64,000 nucleotides of DNA from Adhaeribacter aerolatus (GTDB lineage Bacteria > Bacteroidota > Bacteroidia > Cytophagales > Hymenobacteraceae). The notes under the pieces were generated by a model. The model saw only the letters and a list, made by a program, of their open reading frames with translations, was not told the DNA's origin and searched no databases. The stretch is taken from NCBI RefSeq assembly GCF_007991635.1, contig NZ_BJYS01000010.1, forward strand, positions 1 to 64,000, written 5' to 3'. Made by a program: the position numbers and the translations under genes. Positions within the stretch are counted from its first letter, which is position 1, and each line of letters opens with the position of its first letter. Shown piece by piece: positions 1-8,127 of this stretch.

Positions 1-16
1 ATTAATAAATACAACC

Positions 17-358
17 ATGAAAAAGCAAATATTGTTGGGCATGGTTACTTTATTAGTAGCTATACCTGGTTTTTCACAAATTAAGGCCGATGAAGATAAT
101 GCTATCGGTCCCAACGCAGTTCCCTTTCTGCCGAGTAACCTCAGCCAATTACCTTACATGAATTTTCATGGCTTTCAGTTACAGCCTAAGTTGTACCAGC
201 CGAAAGGATTCCAGGGCGTTTTAATACCTAAACAGAAAACCGAAAAGCCCAACTGGCTTAAACCGGAAAATATTAAAAACAGCATGCCCCGGATGAAGCC
301 GCCGGCCAATCAGAAAATGAGGGTGGCCCGACCAGATTCTACCATCCGGTACCATTAG
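17..358 (+). CDS. Small secreted protein of unknown function
   Basis: Encodes 113 residues. Residues 1-24 form a clear Sec signal peptide: Lys-Lys, then a hydrophobic core, then a likely cleavage after the Ile-Lys-Ala stretch. The mature part is short, rich in Pro, Asn, Gln and Leu, and ends in a basic Lys/Arg/Pro tail with no cysteines. I recognise no domain. The ATG is preceded by an AT-rich leader as is usual in Bacteroidota. The gene stands alone, about 310 bp before the DUF1080 gene. Export to the periplasm or surface is inferred from the signal peptide only. Confidence 0.6.
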   Translation: MKKQILLGMVTLLVAIPGFSQIKADEDNAIGPNAVPFLPSNLSQLPYMNFHGFQLQPKLYQPKGFQGVLIPKQKTEKPNWLKPENIKNSMPRMKPPANQKMRVARPDSTIRYH

Positions 359-670
359 CCACCGGCCGGGTAATATTTTATGCAAGTAGTAACATTAGTT
401 TTCTTCTGGTTCAGTATGCTGGTGCGGTACCTTCGGGTTTACAACTAATAAAACCAAACTACTTTATTTAAGATAGTTCGGGTGCTATTTTTATTCTGAT
501 ACCAAAATATTACTGCTTTTAAATATATTGCGGTGTATTATACTTACCTGCTCCTTCCCTGACTTTTTGCTGTAGTCGGTTTTATTTACTACAACAGGTT
601 TCCGGGCCGGCAGATTTCCGGGCATACAAATTTTATAAACCATAACTAATCTATTAACCTGATACCACCC
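359..670. other. Intergenic gap without visible gene
   Basis: This stretch of about 310 bp holds no credible ORF, hairpin terminator or recognisable RNA. It presumably carries the promoter of the DUF1080 lipoprotein gene, but I cannot point to a convincing TAnnTTTG box. Confidence 0.4.
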
Positions 671-1315
671 ATGAGAAAACTACTTTCCTGCTTAATCCTG
701 GCGCTGTTCTTAGCTGCCTGCGCCGGTTCTAAACCTAATAAAATTAACGACAAAGACTGGGTTAGTATTTTTGACGGCCGCACCCTGAACTGGTGGAAGG
801 TCGGCGAAAACTCCAGCACCTTTCGGGTAGAAAACGGGGCCATTGTAGTAGAGGGCCCCCGGGCGCATTTGTTTTACGATGGCCCTTTACGGAACCATAA
901 CTTTAAAGATTTTGAGTTTAAAGCCGATGTAATGACCACACCGGGATCTAACTCGGGTATGTATATTCACACCGAATACCAGCAAACCGGCTGGCCCAGC
1001 AAAGGCTACGAAATTCAGGTAAACAATACCCACTCTGACTGGCGGAAAACCGGCAGTGTGTATGCCATTGCCGACGTTAAAGAACAACTGGCCCAAGACA
1101 ATGAGTGGTTTACCCAGCACATTATTGTACAGGGCAAAAAAATTACAGTAAAAGTGAATGATAAAATTGCGGTAGAATATACCGAACCCGAAAATGTAAA
1201 CCGCCCCAATGATATGGCAGGCCGCCTGTTATCCACCGGAACGGTAGCGCTGCAAGGCCACGATCCGAAAAGTAAAGTGTATTATAAAAATATTATGATT
1301 AAGCCTTTAGATTAA
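671..1315 (+). CDS. DUF1080 (3-keto-disaccharide hydrolase-like) lipoprotein
   Basis: A 214-residue lipoprotein: the lipobox Leu-Ala-Ala-Cys ends at Cys17, and the rest is one DUF1080 (PF06439) beta-sandwich domain, starting with the family's FDG-x-x-LxxW pattern at about residues 34-42. DUF1080 proteins are concanavalin-like lectin/glucanase folds; characterised Bacteroidota members hydrolyse 3-keto-glycosides made by Gfo/Idh-type oxidoreductases. The mature protein should sit on a membrane facing the periplasm or outside. Two Tat-type Gfo/Idh genes lie 5 and 15 kb downstream, which fits but does not prove such a pathway. No acidic surface-export signal follows the Cys. Confidence 0.85.
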   Translation: MRKLLSCLILALFLAACAGSKPNKINDKDWVSIFDGRTLNWWKVGENSSTFRVENGAIVVEGPRAHLFYDGPLRNHNFKDFEFKADVMTTPGSNSGMYIHTEYQQTGWPSKGYEIQVNNTHSDWRKTGSVYAIADVKEQLAQDNEWFTQHIIVQGKKITVKVNDKIAVEYTEPENVNRPNDMAGRLLSTGTVALQGHDPKSKVYYKNIMIKPLD

Positions 1316-1357
1316 TTTAAAACCCAAAGAATTCGGATTTCGAAAATATCTAATTTA

Positions 1358-1476
1358 TACCAAATTGCATCAACTAGCTGCCATTAGTTAAACCTCACTG
1401 GTCTTAAAGACCTGTGAGGTTTAACTAATGGTATAACCATAGTTCTGCTATGGAAGATAGTTCATGAGATTTGGTA
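1358..1476. repeat. Nested palindromic REP/MITE-like element
   Basis: A 119-bp element. Its core at 1381-1431 is a nearly perfect palindrome: an 18-bp outer stem, a single T-T mismatch, then GGTCTT/AAGACC at the tip. A smaller hairpin (CCATAG/CTATGG) follows at about 1437-1455, and the whole is bracketed by TACCAAAT (1358) and ATTTGGTA (1469-1476). The core resembles AACCTCACAGGTCTT-type palindromes common between genes in Bacteroidota. It lies between convergent genes, upstream of a separate terminator. Confidence 0.7.
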
Positions 1477-1492
1477 TTATTTCCGCTATATA

Positions 1493-1525
1493 AAAACCGT
1501 CAGCTAGATTCTGGCGGTTTTCTTT
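1493..1525. terminator. Bidirectional intrinsic terminator
   Basis: An 11-bp stem (1493-1503 with 1511-1521, one G-T wobble) with A-rich and T-rich flanks lies between the convergent DUF1080 and SDR genes, so it can end transcription from both sides. Confidence 0.7.
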
Positions 1526-1595
1526 TTAGGTTTTCTCTTCTATTTCTCCTATTATTTTTTCAGGAGCTTTAATAAGAATGGCCTCATTCAATAAA

Positions 1596-2411
1596 TTACC
1601 CATTTGCCGCAAAGCCCGGGAATAAAGTCATGCCGCCATCCACAAACAGGGTAATGCCGTGCACGTAATCCGATTCGTCGGAGGCCAGCCAGGCAGCCGC
1701 TTCGCCAATGTCCTGCGCTACCCCAATCCGGTTGTAAGGAATTAATTCCAATAATTTTTGAGCAGCTTCTTCGGTTTCCCAGGCTTCGGTATTAATGCGG
1801 GTTTTAATGGCACCGGGTCCAATGCTGTTTACCCTGATTTTGTGGGGTGCCAGTTCCTGGGCAATAGATTTCATAAAGAGCATGACCCCGCCCTTGGAAG
1901 CTGCATAGTTCACGTGGCCAGCCCATGGAATAACTTCGTGCACCGAACTGATGCAGATTATTTTGCCGGCTGCCCGGGAAATATTTGGTTGTACGCCCCG
2001 CCGCATAAACTCTTTGGCAGCTTCACGGGCGCATAAAAACTGGCCGGTCAGGTTTACATCCAGCACCTTTTGCCACTGGGCCAGCGTCATGTCCAGAAAA
2101 GCAGCATCCTGCTGAATACCGGCATTATTTACCAGAATATGCAGGGTTCCAAATTCTGCTAATATTTGCCGGAACATTTCCTGCACCTGGTCTTCCTGGC
2201 TTACATCGGCTTTTATCGCTATGGCCTTACCGCCTTCTTCGGTAATTTCCCGCACCACTTTATCGGCTCCTTCGGCACTGCGCGAATAATTAACAATAAC
2301 TGTTGCGCCATCGTCGGCTAAAGATTTGGCTATGCCGGTACCTATACCCGAACTAGCACCTGTTACCAGGGCAACCTGATTTTTTAACCGTAATTTTTCT
2401 TTCTGGGCCAT
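1596..2411 (-). CDS. SDR-family oxidoreductase, glucose 1-dehydrogenase-like
   Basis: A 271-residue classical short-chain dehydrogenase/reductase. It has the cofactor motif TGASSGIG at 17-24, NNAG at 95-98, catalytic Ser156 and the YxxxK pair Tyr169/Lys173, and the family end pattern SDESDYVHGITLFVDGGMTL. Closest by pattern are glucose 1-dehydrogenases and related sugar or 3-oxoacyl reductases, so NAD(P)-dependent oxidation of a sugar hydroxyl is likely; the exact substrate cannot be read from sequence. It is cytoplasmic, with no signal peptide. The gene is monocistronic, divergent from the Nramp-like gene and convergent with the DUF1080 gene. Confidence 0.88.
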   Translation of the reverse strand: MAQKEKLRLKNQVALVTGASSGIGTGIAKSLADDGATVIVNYSRSAEGADKVVREITEEGGKAIAIKADVSQEDQVQEMFRQILAEFGTLHILVNNAGIQQDAAFLDMTLAQWQKVLDVNLTGQFLCAREAAKEFMRRGVQPNISRAAGKIICISSVHEVIPWAGHVNYAASKGGVMLFMKSIAQELAPHKIRVNSIGPGAIKTRINTEAWETEEAAQKLLELIPYNRIGVAQDIGEAAAWLASDESDYVHGITLFVDGGMTLFPGFAANG

Positions 2412-2631
2412 GCTGCTGAATATTTGTCTCTAATTCGCTTTATCTTGATTAGTCTGATTTTACTCTATTTAGGAGTTATTTGTTCCTTCCAATCTCAGCC
2501 CGACTTCTTGCGGGCAATTACCAGTAACCCAATATTCTAAAATTCACTTGGTATAGGAATAAAACCTGAAAAAAGTAGGCGCAAAAAAAATAAAAACTTA
2601 TATTAAAAACGTAAGCTTCTATCTCTGCCCT

Positions 2632-4038
2632 ATGCCACTACAAACCTTGAACCCCGAAGTTATTACTCCGGAAAAGCCATCCGGCACGCCCGACCCTTAC
2701 GTTATCACCAACGATAGAATTCAGGATCCGCCGGAAACCCTAAGCGGTATATTCAGCCACCTGGGGCCAGGTTTTGTGTTATCGGCAGCAATTGTAGGCT
2801 CCGGCGAACTAATTGCTACAACCGCACTAGGCGCCAGAGCCGGGTTTGTTACTTTCTGGATAATAATTCTGAGCTGTCTGGTAAAAGTTACCTTGCAACT
2901 GGAATGGGGCAAACACGCCATCCATTCCGGCGAAACCACCATGGCTGCCCTGAATAAATTGCCGGGCGGCAAATTAGGTAAAGTAAACTGGAGCATCTGG
3001 CTATGGCTTTTTATTCAGCTATTTAAATTTTTGCAGATGGGCGGCATTGTTGGGGGTGTGGCTATAATTTTAAATATGGTAGCCCCAGCCCTAAGTATTC
3101 CGGTTTGGGCGGTGGCCATTACCTTGCTCACGGCTTTACTGGTATTTAAAGGTTATTATAAACTCATTGAAAAGTTTTCCCTGGTAATGATGGTTTTCTT
3201 CACCGTCATGACTTTGGCTTCGGTCTATTTTCTACAGTTTACCGAATTTCAGATTTCCTGGGCCGACCTGCAACAAGGCCTGACTTTTACTTTACCGCCA
3301 GATATGGTAATGGTGGCCATTGCGGCTTTTGGTATTACCGGGGTAGGCGGCGACGAAATTATGTACTACCACTACTGGTGCATCGAGAAAGGTTACGCGG
3401 CCTATACGGGACCTAAACAAGCTACGCAGGAGTGGGAGAAAAGAGCCCGGGGCTGGATAAAAGTTATGTATTACGATGCCTTTCTGGCCATGGTGGTTTA
3501 CACCATAGTTACAGCCGCCTTCTATGTGTTAGGCGCGGCAGTACTCCACCGGCAACACCTGGTACCGGAAGGCTACGATGTAATAAAAACTTTATCAACG
3601 ATGTACACCAACACCTTAGGCCCCTGGGCCGAAGTAATATTTATGATTGGGGCTTTTATGGCACTGTACTCAACTTTCTTTACGGCTGCCGCCAGTTTTA
3701 CCCGTACTTTTACCGATGCTTTCGGACAATTAGGTTGGCTGCGCTTTCACCACTACCCTACCCGGATGCGGGCCATTGCCATTTTGGCCTGGGTTTTCCC
3801 GCTGGCCTGGTGCGCCCTGTTTATCTTTATTAAACTGCCCGTAGGCATGATTTTGATTGGCGGTTTTATGACATCGATTCTGCTTTTGTTAGTAGTGGTA
3901 GCGGCCATTCACTTCCGGTACCGCCGTTTGCCTGCCCAGTTAAAACCCAGTCGTTTTTATGACCTGGCTTTTTGGGTAAGCGCCGGGGCAATTGTGACAC
4001 TGGGTTTGTACGGCATTATCCAGGTTATAAAAATTTAG
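2632..4038 (+). CDS. Divergent Nramp-family transporter
   Basis: A 468-residue polytopic membrane protein of the Nramp (PF01566) fold with about 11 hydrophobic segments. The opening GPGFVLSAA block and the order of helices match Nramp proteins. However, the canonical helix-1 metal motif DPGN is replaced by GSGE (residues 56-59) and the helix-6 MPH motif by GVGGDE (237-242). Family assignment is firm, but manganese/iron transport is not, because the side chains that bind the metal differ. A soluble, Lys/Glu-rich loop at about 250-275 follows helix 6. It lies just upstream of a small membrane protein gene that might be co-transcribed. Confidence 0.82.
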   Translation: MPLQTLNPEVITPEKPSGTPDPYVITNDRIQDPPETLSGIFSHLGPGFVLSAAIVGSGELIATTALGARAGFVTFWIIILSCLVKVTLQLEWGKHAIHSGETTMAALNKLPGGKLGKVNWSIWLWLFIQLFKFLQMGGIVGGVAIILNMVAPALSIPVWAVAITLLTALLVFKGYYKLIEKFSLVMMVFFTVMTLASVYFLQFTEFQISWADLQQGLTFTLPPDMVMVAIAAFGITGVGGDEIMYYHYWCIEKGYAAYTGPKQATQEWEKRARGWIKVMYYDAFLAMVVYTIVTAAFYVLGAAVLHRQHLVPEGYDVIKTLSTMYTNTLGPWAEVIFMIGAFMALYSTFFTAAASFTRTFTDAFGQLGWLRFHHYPTRMRAIAILAWVFPLAWCALFIFIKLPVGMILIGGFMTSILLLLVVVAAIHFRYRRLPAQLKPSRFYDLAFWVSAGAIVTLGLYGIIQVIKI

Positions 4039-4140
4039 CGCATTATTATCCCGGATAAAGTTATAGTTACGCCACTTTTAGCAGAACCGCAAGACAAAAC
4101 CTAAGCGCAATTTTAATAAGTCTTATACCAGGAAATTCCG

Positions 4141-4524
4141 ATGTTATTAAAGTTGCTCGATTTGTTTTTTACCGGGCTGCACCTGGCCATTATCGGTTTT
4201 AATCTTTTCGGTTGGCTGTGGCCCCGTTTCCGGAAATTACATTTTTTATTAGTACTAGCTACGGCTGCCTCCTGGCTGCTGCTGGGCTTATGGTTCGGCT
4301 TGGGTTACTGCCCCATTACGGATTGGCAATGGCAGGTTAAAACCAAACTCGGTGAAAGAAACCTGCCCAATTCTTTTATAAAGTATTACGCCGATTACCT
4401 TACTGGCCGGGATTTTAGTCCGGCTTTGGTAGATACCTGGACGGCTATTTTATTTGGAATAGCGGCTTTACTATCGGTGTATTTTAATTTTATTCACCCA
4501 AAACTTAAGAGAACACCTGTTTAA
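4141..4524 (+). CDS. DUF2784 small membrane protein
   Basis: A 127-residue integral membrane protein with hydrophobic segments at about 9-27, 33-56 and 100-118. The GYCPITDWQWQVK stretch after segment two, with Cys57, and the following basic loop and YYADYLTG pattern match DUF2784 (PF10861). Its function is unknown. It begins 102 bp after the Nramp-like gene on the same strand, so it may share that transcript; no terminator is visible between them. Confidence 0.75.
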   Translation: MLLKLLDLFFTGLHLAIIGFNLFGWLWPRFRKLHFLLVLATAASWLLLGLWFGLGYCPITDWQWQVKTKLGERNLPNSFIKYYADYLTGRDFSPALVDTWTAILFGIAALLSVYFNFIHPKLKRTPV

Positions 4525-5290
4525 TCTTTTCAATCCATTTAAGAATAACTGCTGTTATACAAAAGCACCCAGCGTTATAAAGGTGAAGGATGGGGTACGA
4601 GAACAGTTTTAAGTTTCTACTCAACCTATTTGCTAAGCAGCTCTGGCCTGCGCACAGCTACTCGTTTAAGCACGAAGTGAGACAAATCTTAAGTTAAGAC
4701 TATTATGACCTCTAATTTTAGTTATCCAGTTGCCAGCACCTTAGCTGAAAGCAACAGTAAAAGCTGCTGAGCAAGTGTAACAACCTTTACCATCCGGCTG
4801 TAAAGAACAACCCTTACATATTTGATTTGTGCCTTTCCGTGAAAGCTGAAAAATAGTTTGTTTATGTTTGTTAGACGTTAACAGATTACCACTAATGTTC
4901 AGCTTTCACAGGAAAGGGCTTAATATTTTTAATTATACCAGTTGCTCTGTATAAAGTATAACATATCTAATTTTTATAAGTCAAATTTCATATTAAATCA
5001 AACTTAATATTTCAACCCGTTTATTAAATTTTATATGGTAAAGCTAAATAATAGGTTTAAATTTAACAACACTATCCTATAAAAATAGTTATTTTATAAA
5101 ATGCAGTCTTTAAATTAAAGCTATTTAATTTATTTTATACAAATACTGAACATTGCATTAAAATTTTAAAGGGATGAACATTAGACTTAAATCATCTTTA
5201 AACCAAGTGGTTAATATGGATTGATAGCAGCTACTTTTTTAATGCAGATACTGAGCCATAATAATTAACTTGCCGCCTCTAATTGGTTGC
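4525..5290. other. Long AT-rich gap with one inverted repeat
   Basis: About 765 bp without a credible gene. The only structure I see is an imperfect inverted repeat of about 20 bp, 4831-4850 against 4898-4919, separated by 47 bp. The part after 4930 is strongly AT-rich and probably contains the promoter of the downstream membrane protein gene. Confidence 0.45.
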
Positions 5291-6319
5291 ATGCGCCGCA
5301 TAAAAAAGAAGATTTCGAACTGGAGTTGGGTCATTCTGAAGCTCTCTATCCTGACGGGTACCTTTTATCTTTTATACACATCTGTGATTGGAGACAGGCA
5401 AGAGCCGGAGACCTGGTTTTTAGAATTACTGCGTGCTTTGAAAAATGGTAAAGCCACCGGTATTTTGCTGGCGTTCGGCCTGATTTTTCTCAACTGGGGA
5501 TTGGAAGCAAAGAAGTGGCAAAAACTGGCAGCCAAAGTAGAAAAGCTATCTTTTTGGCGGGCTTACCGGGCTGTGCTGGTAGGCATTTGCCTGGGTTTTA
5601 TCACTCCCAACCGCCTGGGCGACTACGCCGGCCGGATTATGGAACTGCAAAGCCGTCAGCGGCTGGAAGCGTTGGGGTCCATATTTCTGGGGCGTTTTTG
5701 CCAGTTAAGTATAACCGTAGCGGCTGGTTCGGTTGGGGTCTTTTATTTCCTGGCCAACTTTTTAAAACCTGATTTAAGTATTCTGGTGGGTATTGCCACT
5801 ACCCTGCTTTTAGTAAAAGGCAGTATTTTTCTCTTACTATTCCGACCTGGCATTTTGCTAAACGCTGCTACGGCCATTCCTTTTTTGAACCGGATGTTAC
5901 CATACGTAAATATTATCTCTACCTATTCGGTGGCCGAAATGCGTTCTTTGCTATGGCTCTCTCTATGGCGCTACGGGGTTTTTCTGGGGCAGTTTATGTT
6001 GCTGCTAGTTGCTTTTGGGGTGCAGGTGCCCTGGTACGAAATGGCTTTGGGCGTGAGCAGCACTTTTCTCTTAAAATCGGTGGTACCTTCGGTAAGTGCC
6101 TTGGCCGACTTGGGTATGCGCGAATTATCGGCCATCTATTTTTTTAGTTTACTCGGGCAAAGCAGCTTGCTGGTGATGAGCGCTAGTCTAAGTTTATGGT
6201 TTATTAATATAGGCATTCCGAGTTTAATTGGTTTATGTTTTATCTGGCGCTTGCAGTGGAAGGTTAAAAGTAAGCGTAAGCGAAAAAAGGAAAATCAGAA
6301 GTTCGAATTGGAAATATAG
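5291..6319 (+). CDS. Lysylphosphatidylglycerol synthase-like membrane protein (UPF0104)
   Basis: A membrane protein of 342 residues from the ATG at 5291; a TTG seven codons upstream is possible but unneeded. Multiple transmembrane segments, the pattern GLGFITPNRLGDYAGR-like near residue 108 (here ICLGFITPNRLGDYAGRI), and the late SVSALADLGMRE block fit PF03706, the transmembrane domain of MprF/LPG flippases. No aminoacyl-transferase domain is attached. Such stand-alone proteins are thought to move or modify lipids. The tail is very basic (KVKSKRKRKKENQK). It ends just before a 20-bp bidirectional terminator. Confidence 0.78.
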   Translation: MRRIKKKISNWSWVILKLSILTGTFYLLYTSVIGDRQEPETWFLELLRALKNGKATGILLAFGLIFLNWGLEAKKWQKLAAKVEKLSFWRAYRAVLVGICLGFITPNRLGDYAGRIMELQSRQRLEALGSIFLGRFCQLSITVAAGSVGVFYFLANFLKPDLSILVGIATTLLLVKGSIFLLLFRPGILLNAATAIPFLNRMLPYVNIISTYSVAEMRSLLWLSLWRYGVFLGQFMLLLVAFGVQVPWYEMALGVSSTFLLKSVVPSVSALADLGMRELSAIYFFSLLGQSSLLVMSASLSLWFINIGIPSLIGLCFIWRLQWKVKSKRKRKKENQKFELEI

Positions 6320-6322
6320 GAT

Positions 6323-6367
6323 TATAACACAACGGGCAGCCTTTATCAGGCTGCCCGTTGTGTTATA
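6323..6367. terminator. Strong bidirectional terminator
   Basis: A perfect 20-bp stem (6323-6342 with 6348-6367) around a 5-nt loop, GC-rich in the middle and A/T at the base. It separates the convergent LPG-like and Gfo/Idh genes. Confidence 0.85.
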
Positions 6368-6383
6368 GAATTTTAAAGACTAA

Positions 6384-7889
6384 CTATACGCTTAAACCCC
6401 ATCCCTGCCGGTACTCACGGGTTACAAATTGCGTAGCTTCCGGTGAATTGGTAAATTTCATGTTCACCGAATCCCAAAGTAGTTTCTTACCGGGGAACCG
6501 GGGCGCAATCATACCCAGCAGCATGGTTTCGGTTAATGGCCCGGCGTAATCGAAGTTAGAAGAGGGCTGTTTTTTACCGTCTTTGCAGCAGCGCACCCAA
6601 TCCATTTCGTGGCTCATGTCAACCCGGGCGATGGTTTTTGGCGGTTGTTTATAGCTATCCATACGGCTTTTAGGTAGTAAGCGCGGGTTAGAACCATACG
6701 TATCGTGCATGAGTTTACCTTTCTCGCCTACCATAATTACCCCACCGCCCTGGTTCATGTTTTCGGTTATATCCAGTTCTTCGGGGCGGGGTGGCATAAT
6801 ACCCCCATCGGTCCAGATAAGTTTTACCGGCGGCATATTTTCGCGAGCCGCAAACTGGTAGGTAATTTGGGTGGCCAACGGATAACTTACCCGCGGGTCC
6901 TCTTTGGTACCACCCCAAGGTGTGCTGGAGGCTTCCACGCTTTCGGGTGGGCCCAGTTTTAAGGCCCAGTTCGGATGATCTAATAAATGCGCTCCCATAT
7001 CACCCAAAGCTCCTACGCCAAAATCGGTCCAGCCGCGCCACGCAAAGGGGTGGTAATCGGGATGGTACGGCCGCATGGGAGCCGGTCCGATAAATAAATC
7101 CCAGTTTAAAGTATCGGGTACGGGTACCGTATTAGTTGGCCGGGCCTGCCCTTGCGGCCAATACGCCATCGGCCGGTTGGTCCAGGCATAAACGGTGTGC
7201 ACATTGCCAATGGCGCCATCCCAAATCCATTCGTTTATGAGGCGGGCGCCCTCGCTGGAGTGCCCCTGGTTACCCATTTGGGTGATTACTTTGGCTTTCC
7301 GGGCCGCCTCGGCCAAAGTGCGCGCTTCGTGCACCGTATACGTAAGTGGTTTTTGCACATACAGGTGCTTTTTGCGCCGGATAGCTTCCATGGCAATAAC
7401 CGCGTGGGCATGGTCGGGCGTGGCAATAACCACCCCGTCAATGTCCTTTTTCATTTTATCGAACATCTCGCGGTAATCTTGAAATTTTTTAGCTTTGGGA
7501 TACTGCTCTTTTAATTGCCGGAAATTCGTAATCTGTTCGTTGATGCTTTTGCGTTCCTGCTCGGTTTTAGCCGCACTCAGGCGCGTCTGTGCCCTGCTCA
7601 TATCATCGTCGAGCTTGGTAAAAGCCTTTTCCATATAGGCCTTGTCTACATCGCACAAGGCCACTATATTCTGGCTCGATAAATTCAGCAGATTCGCTCT
7701 ACCCATACCGCCTACCCCAATACCGGCCACATTAAATTTATCGCTGGGCGCTACGTACCCCGGCCCTCCCAGCACATAACGCGGAAATATGTAAAAGGAA
7801 GCAGCCGTTAAGGCAGCTCCTTTTAGAAATTCCCGCCTTCCTACCGATTTTTTTTCTTTCTTTTCAGGCGTTTGTTCTTTTTCAGACAT
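6384..7889 (-). CDS. Tat-type Gfo/Idh/MocA oxidoreductase with insertion
   Basis: A 501-residue Gfo/Idh/MocA dehydrogenase. The N-terminus has a twin-arginine-like motif, VGRREFLKG (16-24), before a hydrophobic stretch, so export of the folded, cofactor-loaded enzyme is expected. The Rossmann motif GIGVGGMG is at 56-63 and the family's catalytic-type Lys is in YVQKPL (Lys180). Residues of about 92-128 form a charged, probably helical insertion that its paralogue at 16251-17711 lacks. Family members oxidise or reduce sugars at C3 with bound NAD(P). The substrate is unknown; 3-keto-glycoside chemistry is a reasonable guess. Confidence 0.88.
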   Translation of the reverse strand: MSEKEQTPEKKEKKSVGRREFLKGAALTAASFYIFPRYVLGGPGYVAPSDKFNVAGIGVGGMGRANLLNLSSQNIVALCDVDKAYMEKAFTKLDDDMSRAQTRLSAAKTEQERKSINEQITNFRQLKEQYPKAKKFQDYREMFDKMKKDIDGVVIATPDHAHAVIAMEAIRRKKHLYVQKPLTYTVHEARTLAEAARKAKVITQMGNQGHSSEGARLINEWIWDGAIGNVHTVYAWTNRPMAYWPQGQARPTNTVPVPDTLNWDLFIGPAPMRPYHPDYHPFAWRGWTDFGVGALGDMGAHLLDHPNWALKLGPPESVEASSTPWGGTKEDPRVSYPLATQITYQFAARENMPPVKLIWTDGGIMPPRPEELDITENMNQGGGVIMVGEKGKLMHDTYGSNPRLLPKSRMDSYKQPPKTIARVDMSHEMDWVRCCKDGKKQPSSNFDYAGPLTETMLLGMIAPRFPGKKLLWDSVNMKFTNSPEATQFVTREYRQGWGLSV

Positions 7890-8059
7890 GTTGTTGGTTA
7901 TTTATGAAACGGTATAGGTAATCAGCCTTCCAATTATGGTTTTGGTTTTTAAGATATATATTTTAAAGTAAAATGCAGTACCATCAAGTTCTTTTTCTTA
8001 AATTTTTTTCCTCCGGAAAGCTAAATATCTGACTTGGTTAAACCAGAATAAAAGATTAC

Positions 8060-8094
8060 TTGATTTTTATAGAAGGATATTTAAAATAAATTTG
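8060..8094 (+). promoter_or_regulatory. Putative Bacteroidota promoter
   Basis: TAAATTTG at 8087-8094 matches the phylum's -7 box TAnnTTTG; a TTG at 8060-8062 is a possible -33 element, though the 24-nt spacing is slightly long. It overlaps the upstream TTG codon, supporting the ATG at 8128 as the start of the glycosyltransferase. Confidence 0.4.
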
Positions 8095-8127
8095 CCGCGC
8101 CTAAGACTTATTCCGGGGCGGCAATTT

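Noticed and set aside
8092-8127. TTG start of the GT2 glycosyltransferase
   Set aside because: The TTG lies in a probable TAAATTTG promoter box; the ATG at 8128 is better.
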